From contig MWCL01000017.1 in NCBI GenBank assembly GCA_002070025.1, positions 1 through 33,617 of the forward strand: a DNA stretch of 33,617 nt, read 5' to 3'. Source of the DNA: Spirochaetes bacterium ADurb.Bin215 (GTDB taxonomy: Bacteria > Spirochaetota > Spirochaetia > Treponematales > Treponemataceae). The position numbers and the translations under genes were made by a program. The notes under the pieces were generated by a model. It had not been told where the DNA came from. It did no database searches and was given only the letters and a program-made list of their open reading frames with translations. Positions 7,096 through 16,027 of the stretch are shown here, piece after piece (the stretch's first letter is position 1; every line of letters starts with the position of its first letter).

Positions 7096-9149
7096 GATTG
7101 TTGCTCCTTGCCGGCCGCATCGTGCGTCCCGAGAGCCCGGGATGCCATGGCGGTCACGTCAGATTTTTTGGTAATTCCCGAACGGACTTTTTTACGTTCA
7201 TCCTGCTGTGCGGCGAGTGCCGGCAGCGCCGCGAGGATGGCTTCCGCACGGTCCCGGGAGAGTCCCAGCAGGGACGCGATTTCATCCGGACCTTCCGCGC
7301 CGGAGGTCTTCCGTATCATGATAGCAACAGTACCATAGGTTTTCAAAAGAAGGGCGGCTTTTTTGGGGCCGATTCCGGGAAGTTCCTCGAAAAGGAGCCG
7401 GGTGTTTTCCCGGGTACGAAGCCGCTGGTTCCGTGTTGTCGCGAACCGGTGGGTTTCATCCCTGACACGCTGAAGCAGACGCAGTGCATCCGATCGGCGG
7501 GGCAGGCTCAGGGGAGTCGAATTCCCGGGCAGGTACAGTTCTTCGTCCCGCTTGGCGAGACCGATTATCGGAATTTCAAGCGCGAGGGCGTCCAGTACAC
7601 CCTTCACTGCGTTTACCTGTCCGATACCGCCGTCTATCACGACAAGATCGGGAAGCTCCGCCTGCTCATTGAGCAGGCGGGTATACCGGCGGGTTGCGGC
7701 TTCACGCATGGACGCGAAGTCGTCAATGACACCGTCCGTGGTACGCAGGCGGAATATGCGGTAGTTCTTCCGGTCGGGATTGCCGTTGTAAAATGAAACA
7801 AGACTGGCTACCGGGAGCCTCCCGCCAATATGGGCAATATCGAATCCTTCGATACGGGAGGGTACCTGCTGAAGATCAAGGAGGGAGCGGAGTTCCTCAA
7901 GAGCCGGGAAATCTCCGCGTTCGCGCAGGCGTCTTCCGGCATCTTCCCGGGCGTTGAAGCGGGCCATGGCCATTGCCGTGGCATGGCGCTTTTCGGTGGT
8001 GACTCGTCCTGACCGGTACGTTTGCTTCGGAGCTGCCGCTTCACCGGGGGATTGTGCGGTTTCTCCGGTCGTTGAGCCGGAACCGCTGCGTGGTATTTCA
8101 CCTTCGTCGTTGATCGCGACGGTCTCAATACGGGTTTCACAGCCGAGAACGTCGGAAAACCAGCGCTCGGCCAGGGAAAGGCCCTGTTCGGTCGGGACGA
8201 AGATCCGGGGAGGAACTTCTTCCGGCCGGTTGTAAAAAGCCATGAGAAACTCGGGAAGGATTTCTTCCTCGTCCTTGAGGCTCCGGACACGATAGAGGTC
8301 CCGTGATACAAGTCGGCCGTTCCGCATGCGGAGTACGGAAAAAGTGACCATGACTCCTTCGGCTGCCCAGGCAATGTAATCCCGGGCCTCGCTGTCCATG
8401 TCTACAACGGCATTTTGCCCGTGCAGTTCCTGTACCGCGGTTATACCGTCGCGGATTTGAGCTGCGAGCTCGAACTTGTGTTCACCGGCTGCGGCTTTCA
8501 TGGCTCTTTCGAGGCGCGTGAGGGCCGCTTTCGAGCCCTCCAGCAGACTGATTATCTTCCGGACTTCCTTCTTGTAGTCCGTCTCGCTTAGTCGGGCGCA
8601 GCAGGGCGCTGTGCAAAAACCCATGTGATAATACAGGCAGGGTTGCGTTCGTTTTATCAGTCGCCGGCACTGGCGCAGACGGAAGTATTTTTTTACGAAG
8701 TCCAGAAAACTGTCCGCTGCGTTGAGGTTCGGAAAGGGGCCGAAATACCGTGCTCCGTCTTTCTGGATTCTTCGCGTACGGTAGATTCGGGGAAAGGGTT
8801 CGTTGGTTATCTTGATAACCGGATAAGTTTTCCCGTCTTTGAGATTGATATTGTACCGCGGACTATGCTGTTTGATGAGTGTATTTTCGAGGAGAAGCGC
8901 TTCATATTCATTGTCGCAGGTGATATAGTCCAGTGAGTAGGCGCGGGAAACAAGGATCGCGGTTTTTACATCCCGATTGGAGGAAAAGTATGACAAAAGC
9001 CGGTTTTTCAGGGACTTTGCCTTTCCGACGTAGAGTATCTCCCCGTTTTCATCCTTCCAGAGGTACACACCGCTCTGTTTCGGGGCAGAACGCGCGATTT
9101 CATGGAGTTTTTTCCTGTTTTCCGCCTGCGCTTTCATTGGATTTATCAT
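7092..9149 (-). CDS. uvrC: Excinuclease ABC subunit C
   Basis: UvrC makes both incisions around UvrB-bound DNA lesions. The 685-residue protein has the GIY-YIG nuclease at about 26-105 (GVYLWKD, LYVGKAKSLKNRL), a four-cysteine iron-sulfur cluster site (Cys161, Cys171, Cys179, Cys183), a UVR helix near 224-240 (HKFELAAQIRD), the endonuclease V-like domain with Asp in IEGFDIAHIGG, Asp in LVVIDGGIGQ and His in RDETHRFA, and helix-hairpin-helix motifs (LPGIGPKKAALLL). A Gly/Ser/Thr-rich linker of about 30 residues lies between the N- and C-terminal halves. AGGA 4 nt before ATG 9149 supports the start. It is divergent from the next gene with only 32 bp between them. Confidence 0.97.
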   Translation of the reverse strand: MINPMKAQAENRKKLHEIARSAPKQSGVYLWKDENGEILYVGKAKSLKNRLLSYFSSNRDVKTAILVSRAYSLDYITCDNEYEALLLENTLIKQHSPRYNINLKDGKTYPVIKITNEPFPRIYRTRRIQKDGARYFGPFPNLNAADSFLDFVKKYFRLRQCRRLIKRTQPCLYYHMGFCTAPCCARLSETDYKKEVRKIISLLEGSKAALTRLERAMKAAAGEHKFELAAQIRDGITAVQELHGQNAVVDMDSEARDYIAWAAEGVMVTFSVLRMRNGRLVSRDLYRVRSLKDEEEILPEFLMAFYNRPEEVPPRIFVPTEQGLSLAERWFSDVLGCETRIETVAINDEGEIPRSGSGSTTGETAQSPGEAAAPKQTYRSGRVTTEKRHATAMAMARFNAREDAGRRLRERGDFPALEELRSLLDLQQVPSRIEGFDIAHIGGRLPVASLVSFYNGNPDRKNYRIFRLRTTDGVIDDFASMREAATRRYTRLLNEQAELPDLVVIDGGIGQVNAVKGVLDALALEIPIIGLAKRDEELYLPGNSTPLSLPRRSDALRLLQRVRDETHRFATTRNQRLRTRENTRLLFEELPGIGPKKAALLLKTYGTVAIMIRKTSGAEGPDEIASLLGLSRDRAEAILAALPALAAQQDERKKVRSGITKKSDVTAMASRALGTHDAAGKEQQS

Positions 9150-9181
9150 ACCATCCTGCCGATATTCTGATAAGTACCGTT

Positions 9182-10684
9182 ATGTATAGTAATAAATTAT
9201 CGTTTTTTCTGGTGTTTTTCCTCATTGTATTGGTCTTGTCCGGTGTTCCGGAGGAGAAAACCATGCTGTTGGGCGGGCCTGCCGGCTGGACGGCTTTTTC
9301 ACGGGAACAGAATCTTGCCCGGGCGCGCGGTCGTCTCGGGTATGAGGCGGTTGTCCTGGATTCGTCCGGCGACTCCGCCACCGACGATCTGTACCTTTCG
9401 TTCGACGGAACCGTATTTGGGGATGAAGCCGAAAACTATGCGCTCGTTTCCAATGATCTGCTTCCCGCGGGCACCGCGCAGGCACGGCATGGCGGCGCTG
9501 CATTGTGCAACACGGATAATTCCGGACTGGTGCTCCGGGGCAGTCCCGAGTCACTTTTCGGTTCTCCCGGAGCGGCAAAATCGTTTACGATCGAATTCTG
9601 GCTGTACCCGGCGGTAACCGAGAACGGAAGCATTCTTTTCCAGTGGCGGTCTTCACGCACCGGAGACGGCCTCCCCCGGTATCAGTACATCCGCTCGGTA
9701 ATCATGAAAAATCGTCTTGAATGGTCGTTTTCCAATATCTGGAGCACGTTCGCCGGTGAACCGGTCAATGTGGTGCTCTCCGGCAGGCGTAATCTGGTAC
9801 CCGGAGAATGGACCCATCATGCGCTGTCGTACGACGCGGTTACCGGACTTCTTGAATACCGTATCGATGGAGAGACGGAAGTTATCCGGTTTCTTACTCA
9901 CGGAGGGCGGGAATCAGGCGATGTATATCCCGCGATACTCGGAGCGGTATCAGAAATCGAGATTGCTCCCCGGTTTTCCGGTCTTCTGGATGAATTCCGC
10001 ATACGGCGAAGTCCCGCCGGGAGCGTGACCATAGAAAACCGTAATGAACTCATGAACCGTTACCCCGTCCGCGGCGGGCGGTTTGAAACCAATCCCCTCG
10101 ATTCCGGCGGCCCTGCGTCGGTTCTTGAATCGCTTGATGCGGAAATCGATCGTCCGGGCGAGACCGGCGCTGCCTTTTTTGTCCGCGCCGGCGAGAATTT
10201 CTACCGCTGGACCGACACCTCGCCCGAATGGCAGCCGGTTCGTCCGGGAGAACCGGTTACCGGTGTATCCGGCCGGTACTTTCAGGTCGCGGTTGAACTG
10301 TATCCCGACGGTGAAGCGGCCGCCACTCCCGTGCTTACATCCATTTCACTCAAATACCGTGAAGATACGCCTCCATGGCCGCCGGTCCGTCTCCGGGCCG
10401 AACCGGGAGACGGCTTTGTCACACTTTCCTGGCCTGCATCCATCGATCATGATACCGCAGGATACCTGGTGTATTGGGGTACCCGCTCCGGAGAGTATCT
10501 CGGCAGCGGTTCGCCCCTGGACGCGGGCAAGAACCTTTCGGCCAAAATTGAGAATTTGGAGAATGGTGTGCTATACTATTTTTCTGTTGCCGCCTATGAT
10601 GCAGCCGGAAAAACCCATCAGGGACCACAATCGGCCGAAGCATCAGTCCGTCCCCTTGCTGTGTACGGTTCTGGTGGAAACTGA
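9182..10684 (+). CDS. Exported LamG/fibronectin type III domain protein
   Basis: From ATG 9182 this is a 500-residue protein with a hydrophobic export signal (LSFFLVFFLIVLVLSG) and no lipobox cysteine. Residues about 80-280 look like a concanavalin/LamG jelly-roll (SFTIEFWLYP, GEWTHHALSYD, GLLEYRIDGE). The C-terminal ~100 residues form a fibronectin type III domain (PPWPPVRLRAEPGDG, VTLSWPAS, DTAGYLVYWG, YYFSVAAYDAAG). Such modules bind carbohydrate or protein on the cell surface or in the periplasm. The open frame runs back to 8933 but that part is antisense to uvrC. No Shine-Dalgarno precedes 9182. The TPR gene follows 21 bp later, probably in the same operon. Confidence 0.75.
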   Translation: MYSNKLSFFLVFFLIVLVLSGVPEEKTMLLGGPAGWTAFSREQNLARARGRLGYEAVVLDSSGDSATDDLYLSFDGTVFGDEAENYALVSNDLLPAGTAQARHGGAALCNTDNSGLVLRGSPESLFGSPGAAKSFTIEFWLYPAVTENGSILFQWRSSRTGDGLPRYQYIRSVIMKNRLEWSFSNIWSTFAGEPVNVVLSGRRNLVPGEWTHHALSYDAVTGLLEYRIDGETEVIRFLTHGGRESGDVYPAILGAVSEIEIAPRFSGLLDEFRIRRSPAGSVTIENRNELMNRYPVRGGRFETNPLDSGGPASVLESLDAEIDRPGETGAAFFVRAGENFYRWTDTSPEWQPVRPGEPVTGVSGRYFQVAVELYPDGEAAATPVLTSISLKYREDTPPWPPVRLRAEPGDGFVTLSWPASIDHDTAGYLVYWGTRSGEYLGSGSPLDAGKNLSAKIENLENGVLYYFSVAAYDAAGKTHQGPQSAEASVRPLAVYGSGGN

Positions 10685-10705
10685 CCAAAACCGAGGAGAC
10701 TCCAG

Positions 10706-13450
10706 ATGGCTGATCAAACATCTGTAATACTTGAACGGGCCAATTCCGCCCTGATTGCCCGGGATTTTACCTACGCTGAGAAAATTCTCCTCAACCTCAT
10801 GCGTCAAAACGAAGATTCGATCGACGTATTGTCCTTGCTGGGTGCTGTGTATCTCCGTTCGGACAATCTTGAAAAAGCACTGTCGGTGTTCAAGAAGCTT
10901 TCTGCAATCGTTCCCGGCGATGTCGAGATCCTCAACAACCTTGGTATTATTTACCGGCGCCTTGAACGTTTTGAAGAATCGATCGCCGCGCTCAAGGAAG
11001 CCCGGAGCACGGGCAAGGATTTTGACACCGTTCTCTACAATCTTGGAAACACCTACAAGCAGATGGGCCGGTATGATGACGCGGCCCGGTGTTTCGCCGA
11101 GGTAATAGACAACAAACCCGACGATGTTCTGGCATATAATCATCTTGGCAGCATTCATGCCCTCAGCGGCCGCCATGATCTGGCGCTCCAGGCCTACCGG
11201 CGCGGGCTGCAGATTGACCCGAATCATCCATTCATTCATTACAACATGGCGCACAGTTATGACAAGCTCAACCGGCCCCAGGAAGCCATTACCGAGTTCA
11301 CGCTGGCGCTCAAAACCAAACCGGGATGGCTTGATGCGCTTCGCGACCTGGCCGTCCTCTATTCCCGCCAACAGGACGAAGCAAATTGTATTGCGACGCT
11401 TCGCCGGATTCTCGCCGTAGATCCCGGGGAAACCCGTGCCCTGCTCGAGATGGGAACTATTGCGGCCAGAAAAGGTCATGATGACGAGGCTCAGAGCTAT
11501 TTCCGCAAAGCGATCAATTCGGACAGTTCGAATGTTCACGCCGTTCTGGCGCTGGTGCAGTTGTTCGAGAAACAGGGTAATACCGACGATGCTCTTGCGG
11601 AACTGCTCGCGCTTCGGGAAAACAACCCCGGAAATGTCGACATACTGCTCCACCTGGCGCGTTTCTATCTTAAAACCCAGGATTACGCCGAAGACCGCGC
11701 AATTTTCCGTGAACTTGAGCGACTTGTTCCTGAAAATATCACCATGCTCCGCCTCAAGGGCCGGATGCATGCCCAACTCGGCGAGAATGAAGAGGCTGAA
11801 CTCTGTTTTGCCCGGATACTGGCGATAGACCCGGGTGAAATTGATTTCCGTATTGACCTTGCCGAACAGCTGGTACAGTCCGGGAAACTGCCCGAAGCCG
11901 AGGAACAGCTGCTGGCCTATCTCAACGAACGGCCCCGGGACTGGGATGTCCGCATTTCCCTTGGACAGCTCTATGAAACCATGGGCACCATGGACCTTGC
12001 CGAAAAGACATATCATGAGGTGCTTGACCGGCAGCCGGAACACATTGATGCCCGCGCTGCCCTCTGTATGCTCTACCAACGTACCGGCCGGAATTCGGAG
12101 GCTGTGCAGCTTGCCGACGAAATCATCAATTTGCAGGGAAGCCGCGGCTCCGAAGAGGATCTCGCCAGACTCTCGGAATCGCTGGAGCTGTATGAACAGG
12201 CGGTACAGCGGTACGGATCCATGAATCCCGGTGTTCTGGGGAAAAACCTCGAGCTGCTCCGGGACCGGAGCCTGCCGGACGACAGTTTCTCCATCGATCC
12301 CCTGCAAACCTCCGATGCCGGCGAAGATGAGGAATTTGTTCCGGTAGATGAAGAAACGGACCCGCTGACCCTGTACGAGGACGAGGAACTCGTTGATGAC
12401 AGCGAAATCCCCTTTGATGAGCTGGTAGCCACCGATGCTCTGGATGATGATGAAGACACTGAAAACGGATTCGAAGATCTCGTGCAGTTTGAAGAACCTC
12501 TGGAATCCCCCGTGGATGATATCCTCACCCTCGGGAATGACGATCCCTTTGATTCCGTAGAAACCGACGTGCTTCCGGCCGAGCCGGAAGATATAGCCCC
12601 TCCGGCTGTACCGGAACCGCCGTCGCCCCCGCTGCCGTACGAACCGCCGTATGAACCGCCGTATGAACCGCCGTATGAACCGCCGTATGAACCGCCGGTT
12701 CGGTCCAGCCCCGAGCCGCAGCCTCCCCGTGAGCCTCCCGCAGACGAAACGCAGTATCCCGACGAACCGGCTGTTCAGGAACCCCGTCCTCCCCGTGAAC
12801 CGGTGGAGAATGAAAACCGTCCTCCGTTTGAGCCGGCCGCTGATGAACAGGCATCCCGCTCCCCGGAATCGGAACCGGCCCCGGTTGAACCTGAAATTCC
12901 GGCAGATGACGATGTAGAACTTGTGCTCGAGCCCGAACCTGAATCCGACCTGACCTCCCGGGACGAAGTACAGCTCGAGGATGATACAACAGAAGAAATT
13001 GCTGCCGGGACCGGAGAAGCTGGTGCGCCGTCCTATTCGAATCCCTATGGATTCCCCATCGGCCGTCCGGTCCTTACTCCGCCCCGTCTCGATGAAATTC
13101 TGGAAGAACTGACCGGAATCAGCCTGCTCCGGCTTTTCAGTTATCTCAAGACCATTACCATGGCATTGCCGGAAGACATCCTTGCCGACTATCTGCTCAG
13201 CAACGAACGGGTACAGCTTGAATACCTCATTGACCGGCTCGCGGGAAAACCGGGAATCCGTGATCTTTCAATGGTGCGCCGCATCAGGCAGGAGAAGGGT
13301 TATATACAGAAAAAGTCCGGGAATTTATGGGAGTCCTTCGACTACATTGAACGGCTTCTTGAAGACTTGCCGGACCAGGGTTTTGCAGTAACCATGAAAA
13401 ATCGTATGGAACGGATCAAGAGCCGTTTCGCGGTAATGCCGGCATCCTGA
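10706..13450 (+). CDS. Large TPR protein with acidic and proline-rich linker
   Basis: A 914-residue protein with no signal peptide, so probably cytoplasmic. Residues 1 to about 490 are consecutive tetratricopeptide repeats (for example LYNLGNTYKQMGRYDDAARCF), which act as protein-binding scaffolds. Then comes a strongly acidic segment (about 525-620), a proline/glutamate-rich segment with five PYEP repeats, and a separate C-terminal domain of about 145 residues beginning near PRLDEILEELTG. The C-terminal domain is basic and helical and I do not recognise it. GAGGAG at 10693-10698, 7 nt before ATG 10706, is a strong ribosome-binding site. The stop is only 4 bp from the convergent M24 gene. Partners are unknown. 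Confidence 0.8.
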   Translation: MADQTSVILERANSALIARDFTYAEKILLNLMRQNEDSIDVLSLLGAVYLRSDNLEKALSVFKKLSAIVPGDVEILNNLGIIYRRLERFEESIAALKEARSTGKDFDTVLYNLGNTYKQMGRYDDAARCFAEVIDNKPDDVLAYNHLGSIHALSGRHDLALQAYRRGLQIDPNHPFIHYNMAHSYDKLNRPQEAITEFTLALKTKPGWLDALRDLAVLYSRQQDEANCIATLRRILAVDPGETRALLEMGTIAARKGHDDEAQSYFRKAINSDSSNVHAVLALVQLFEKQGNTDDALAELLALRENNPGNVDILLHLARFYLKTQDYAEDRAIFRELERLVPENITMLRLKGRMHAQLGENEEAELCFARILAIDPGEIDFRIDLAEQLVQSGKLPEAEEQLLAYLNERPRDWDVRISLGQLYETMGTMDLAEKTYHEVLDRQPEHIDARAALCMLYQRTGRNSEAVQLADEIINLQGSRGSEEDLARLSESLELYEQAVQRYGSMNPGVLGKNLELLRDRSLPDDSFSIDPLQTSDAGEDEEFVPVDEETDPLTLYEDEELVDDSEIPFDELVATDALDDDEDTENGFEDLVQFEEPLESPVDDILTLGNDDPFDSVETDVLPAEPEDIAPPAVPEPPSPPLPYEPPYEPPYEPPYEPPYEPPVRSSPEPQPPREPPADETQYPDEPAVQEPRPPREPVENENRPPFEPAADEQASRSPESEPAPVEPEIPADDDVELVLEPEPESDLTSRDEVQLEDDTTEEIAAGTGEAGAPSYSNPYGFPIGRPVLTPPRLDEILEELTGISLLRLFSYLKTITMALPEDILADYLLSNERVQLEYLIDRLAGKPGIRDLSMVRRIRQEKGYIQKKSGNLWESFDYIERLLEDLPDQGFAVTMKNRMERIKSRFAVMPAS
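12638..12697 (+). repeat. 12-bp tandem repeat, five copies, inside the TPR gene
   Basis: Five consecutive copies of TAYGAACCGCCG. The first copy has TACGAA and the other four are identical TATGAA. Each encodes Tyr-Glu-Pro-Pro. Near-perfect DNA identity suggests recent slippage expansion. Because the unit is a multiple of three, copy number can change without a frameshift. Confidence 0.9.
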
Positions 13451-13454
13451 GCGC

Positions 13455-14579
13455 TTACAGGCGGATAATACGGGATTTTGTCAGGACCCGGTGTCCGTCT
13501 TCAGTAATAAGAATGTCGTTCTCGAGCCGGCAGCCGCCGTACACCGGATCATATAATCCCGGCTCAAGCGTAACCACCATGCCCTTTTCGAATATCCACT
13601 CATTGTCCTCGCGGTTGCGTATTCCCGGACCTTCATGAGGTTCAAGCCCTATACCGTGACCCAACGCGTGCGGCATGCTTTTTTTCGCTTTTTTGAATAC
13701 CCCGTCCGCAGCAAGCGCCGCTTCCCGCGTCGGAACTCCCGGCTTGTACAGGGCAAGTGCTGCCGCGTACGCTTTTTCCACCAGGGTTATGAGTTTTTCC
13801 TGTGCGGGATCAAGTTTCCCGGTTGCGATGGTGAGTGTTGTATCACTCGTGTACCCGTCTATCATGACGCCGAAATCGATGATGGAAAGACCGTCTGTTC
13901 CGATTTTTGCATGGGTATAGGCCGGAACGGGATGAATGGCGTAGCTCCGGCTGCTGCCGGCTGCGAGCGTTTCAAAACCGATTCCGTCGCCTCCCGCTTC
14001 ACGAATCGTCCGCTCGATGAAAAGGGCCGCGTCAATCTCGGTCTTTATTTTTCCCGATCCGATATGCTTTTCCAGAAGACCGGTAATGGTGTCGGAAAGG
14101 GCGCAGGCTGCACCGGTCGCCGTAATCTCGTATTCGTCCTTGATTGAGCGCATCCGGGAAATTTCGGCAAAAACCCCTCCGGTTTCCCGGCACAGAACCA
14201 CATGATCCATGAGTGTTCCGGCATACTGCAAAAAAAGAGGGTAGGGGGTATGTGCCGGAATTTCTATGCGGGAATTCGCCGGAACACCGATTTTTTCAAT
14301 GATCCCGGCCGCCGCTGTTACCGGATGTCGACCGTATTCGCTATAAGGTATAACAACATCAACATCGGCCATCCGTTCGGCGAGATTTTCGTCCCAGGGA
14401 CAGAGTACCGCGTGTCCGGTGATCGTAATGATGAGCAACGCATCTCCCGGATGACCCGAGAAATACCGGACGGCTTTTTCCCGTCTTCCCTCTGTGTCCT
14501 CAAGGACAACAACTGATATGCTGTTCCGGGCCATCCAGGTAACAAGGTCGGCCCGTCTTCGCTGATACATCGTGTTCAT
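13455..14579 (-). CDS. M24 family aminopeptidase (Xaa-Pro dipeptidase/aminopeptidase type)
   Basis: A 374-residue two-domain metallopeptidase. Residues 1-140 form the creatinase-like N-terminal domain and 150-374 the pita-bread catalytic domain. All five metal ligands are visible: Asp235 (IIDFG), Asp246 (GYTSDTT), His308 (ALGHGIGLEPHEGP), Glu339 (TLEPGLY) and Glu353 (RLENDILIT). It should remove N-terminal residues ahead of proline or split Xaa-Pro dipeptides. Exact specificity (PepP, PepQ or other) cannot be read from sequence. There is no clear Shine-Dalgarno; a promoter -10 box ends 8 nt before ATG 14579. The gene is divergent from a sugar symporter gene and its promoter overlaps the symporter promoter. 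Confidence 0.9.
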   Translation of the reverse strand: MNTMYQRRRADLVTWMARNSISVVVLEDTEGRREKAVRYFSGHPGDALLIITITGHAVLCPWDENLAERMADVDVVIPYSEYGRHPVTAAAGIIEKIGVPANSRIEIPAHTPYPLFLQYAGTLMDHVVLCRETGGVFAEISRMRSIKDEYEITATGAACALSDTITGLLEKHIGSGKIKTEIDAALFIERTIREAGGDGIGFETLAAGSSRSYAIHPVPAYTHAKIGTDGLSIIDFGVMIDGYTSDTTLTIATGKLDPAQEKLITLVEKAYAAALALYKPGVPTREAALAADGVFKKAKKSMPHALGHGIGLEPHEGPGIRNREDNEWIFEKGMVVTLEPGLYDPVYGGCRLENDILITEDGHRVLTKSRIIRL

Positions 14580-14587
14580 AGAAACCT

Positions 14588-14616
14588 ACTATACGCAATT
14601 TCTTTGACAGGGTAAA
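14588..14616 (-). promoter_or_regulatory. promoter of the M24 peptidase gene, predicted leaderless
   Basis: On the minus strand TTTACC (14616-14611) and TATAGT (14593-14588) are 17 bp apart. Eight bases separate the -10 box from the ATG at 14579, so transcription would start at or within 2 nt of the start codon. Confidence 0.5.
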
Positions 14617-14632
14617 GCAAATACGCTACCAT
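14604..14632 (+). promoter_or_regulatory. promoter of the GPH symporter gene
   Basis: A perfect -35 TTGACA at 14604-14609 lies 17 bp before TACCAT at 14627-14632. Transcription would start near 14639, giving a leader of about 24 nt that contains the Shine-Dalgarno GGAGGG. The -35 box sits inside the spacer of the opposing M24 promoter, so the two promoters occlude each other. Confidence 0.55.
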
Positions 14633-14662
14633 AAACCGCTACAAGCAGTGGAGGGTCCGTGT

Positions 14663-16027
14663 ATGACAATGAGTTTCGGTAAAAAGCTGGTGTATGCACT
14701 CGGGCAGTTCGCGCTCACGCTCTGTGCGTATGCCGCCGGGAATCTTTTTCTCAGCTACTATGTATCAGCCGGTTCCCCGGTATTCGCCGATCTCATTCAC
14801 CGAAACGCCGTACTCGGCCTTTTTACCGTGGCGGGTCTTGCGATAGCGCTCGGTCGCATAACGGACGCGGGGGCCTCTCTGGTTTCAGGATGGCTCTCGG
14901 ACCGTTCGCGATTCCGCAGAGGGCGAAGAAACACCTTCATGCTTCTCGCGGGCGCTCCGGTTGCCTGCACCTCGTTTCTTGTTTTTACCCCGCCCTCGGA
15001 CAATCCGACCGTGAACTCCGTGTACGTTGTTCTCATCATTCTGGTTTTTTATGCGTTGTTATCGCTGTATGCCGTACCCTATCTTGCCATGCTTCCCCGC
15101 ATCGGACCGACGCGCCGTGAACGCATGACCCTTTCGATACTGATGGCAATCGCCATCGCGACTGCGACCCTTTTGGGAAACCGGATATTTACCCTGACTG
15201 ACCTGCTTGCGCGGACCGCCGGACTGACCATGCCGGAAGCCTTCCGGGGGATCATTGGCCTGTATGCGCTTGTTTCGGCGGTATTCCTTCTTCTTCCGCC
15301 GCTTCTGATCAATGCCGGGGATACCGGCGATTCTCCGGTTCGGGAACCGTTTGGCAAGTCATTCGCACTTGTAATCCGCGACGACCATTTCCGCTCCTAT
15401 CTCCTCGCTGACAGCATGTTCCGTATAGCCTCTGCGCTTGTTATCGCCGGGTTTTCCTGGTTTGTCACCATTTTGCTCGGACTGGATACCCGATCAGCCA
15501 ACCTGCTGTTGCTGACGGTTTTCTTTTCCAACCTGGCATTGTTTTTCCCCATATATCTGCTCGTAAAACGCCTGGGCAAACGGAAAATGCTCTTTATCGC
15601 TTATCTCCTGTTCATTAGTGCGCTTGTCGCGTCAGTATTCGCCGGACTGTATCCGGTCAGCCCCTGGACGCAGGGAATGTTCCTCGCGTTCATGCTCTCG
15701 ATTCCCTACGCGGTTTTCACCGTTATACCCAATGCCCTGGTTGCGGATCTTGTGGTTGCCGCGGAGCGTAAAAGCGGTGAGCAGCGGGGCGGCATGTATT
15801 TTGCGATTCATACCCTCATTGTAAAAACCGGTGTAATTGTCGCCGGGCTCCTGTTTCCATTGTTCACCGTGTTCGTAAACGGAGTTCTCGGTCGGGAGCC
15901 AGAAAGTGGCGGTCTCCGGTTGGTGCTGGCAGCAGCGGCATTGTTTTCAGTTATAGGCTTCTTTTCCCTGTTCGGATACCATGAGAAAGAAGTATCCCCC
16001 CTGCTCCTGACCAGATTGACCACCTGA
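14663..16027 (+). CDS. GPH-family (MelB-like) MFS sugar:cation symporter
   Basis: A 454-residue polytopic inner-membrane protein with about 12 hydrophobic segments. The family signature is seen early: KLVYALGQFA at the N-terminus, RITDAGASLVSGWLSDRSR with the conserved Asp and SDR after helix 2, and RRGRRNTFML. This matches the glycoside-pentoside-hexuronide:cation symporter branch of the major facilitator superfamily, which usually imports sugars or glycosides with Na+ or H+. The substrate is not predictable. GGAGGG at 14650-14655, 7 nt before ATG 14663, fixes the start; the GTG at 14648 is too early. The last 220 bp are antisense to the 3' end of murJ. Confidence 0.88.
   Translation: MTMSFGKKLVYALGQFALTLCAYAAGNLFLSYYVSAGSPVFADLIHRNAVLGLFTVAGLAIALGRITDAGASLVSGWLSDRSRFRRGRRNTFMLLAGAPVACTSFLVFTPPSDNPTVNSVYVVLIILVFYALLSLYAVPYLAMLPRIGPTRRERMTLSILMAIAIATATLLGNRIFTLTDLLARTAGLTMPEAFRGIIGLYALVSAVFLLLPPLLINAGDTGDSPVREPFGKSFALVIRDDHFRSYLLADSMFRIASALVIAGFSWFVTILLGLDTRSANLLLLTVFFSNLALFFPIYLLVKRLGKRKMLFIAYLLFISALVASVFAGLYPVSPWTQGMFLAFMLSIPYAVFTVIPNALVADLVVAAERKSGEQRGGMYFAIHTLIVKTGVIVAGLLFPLFTVFVNGVLGREPESGGLRLVLAAAALFSVIGFFSLFGYHEKEVSPLLLTRLTT

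Noticed and set aside
8933-9181. Upstream extension of the LamG/Fn3 gene
   Set aside because: These codons are antisense to the start of uvrC. The signal peptide begins at ATG 9182.
10643-12307. 554-residue open frame on the minus strand inside the TPR gene
   Set aside because: It is fully antisense to clear TPR coding sequence and has no recognisable domain. Long antisense frames are expected from the codon bias here.
12638-12697. Short repeats as a possible CRISPR array
   Set aside because: The 12-bp units are direct, without spacers, and lie in frame inside a coding region.
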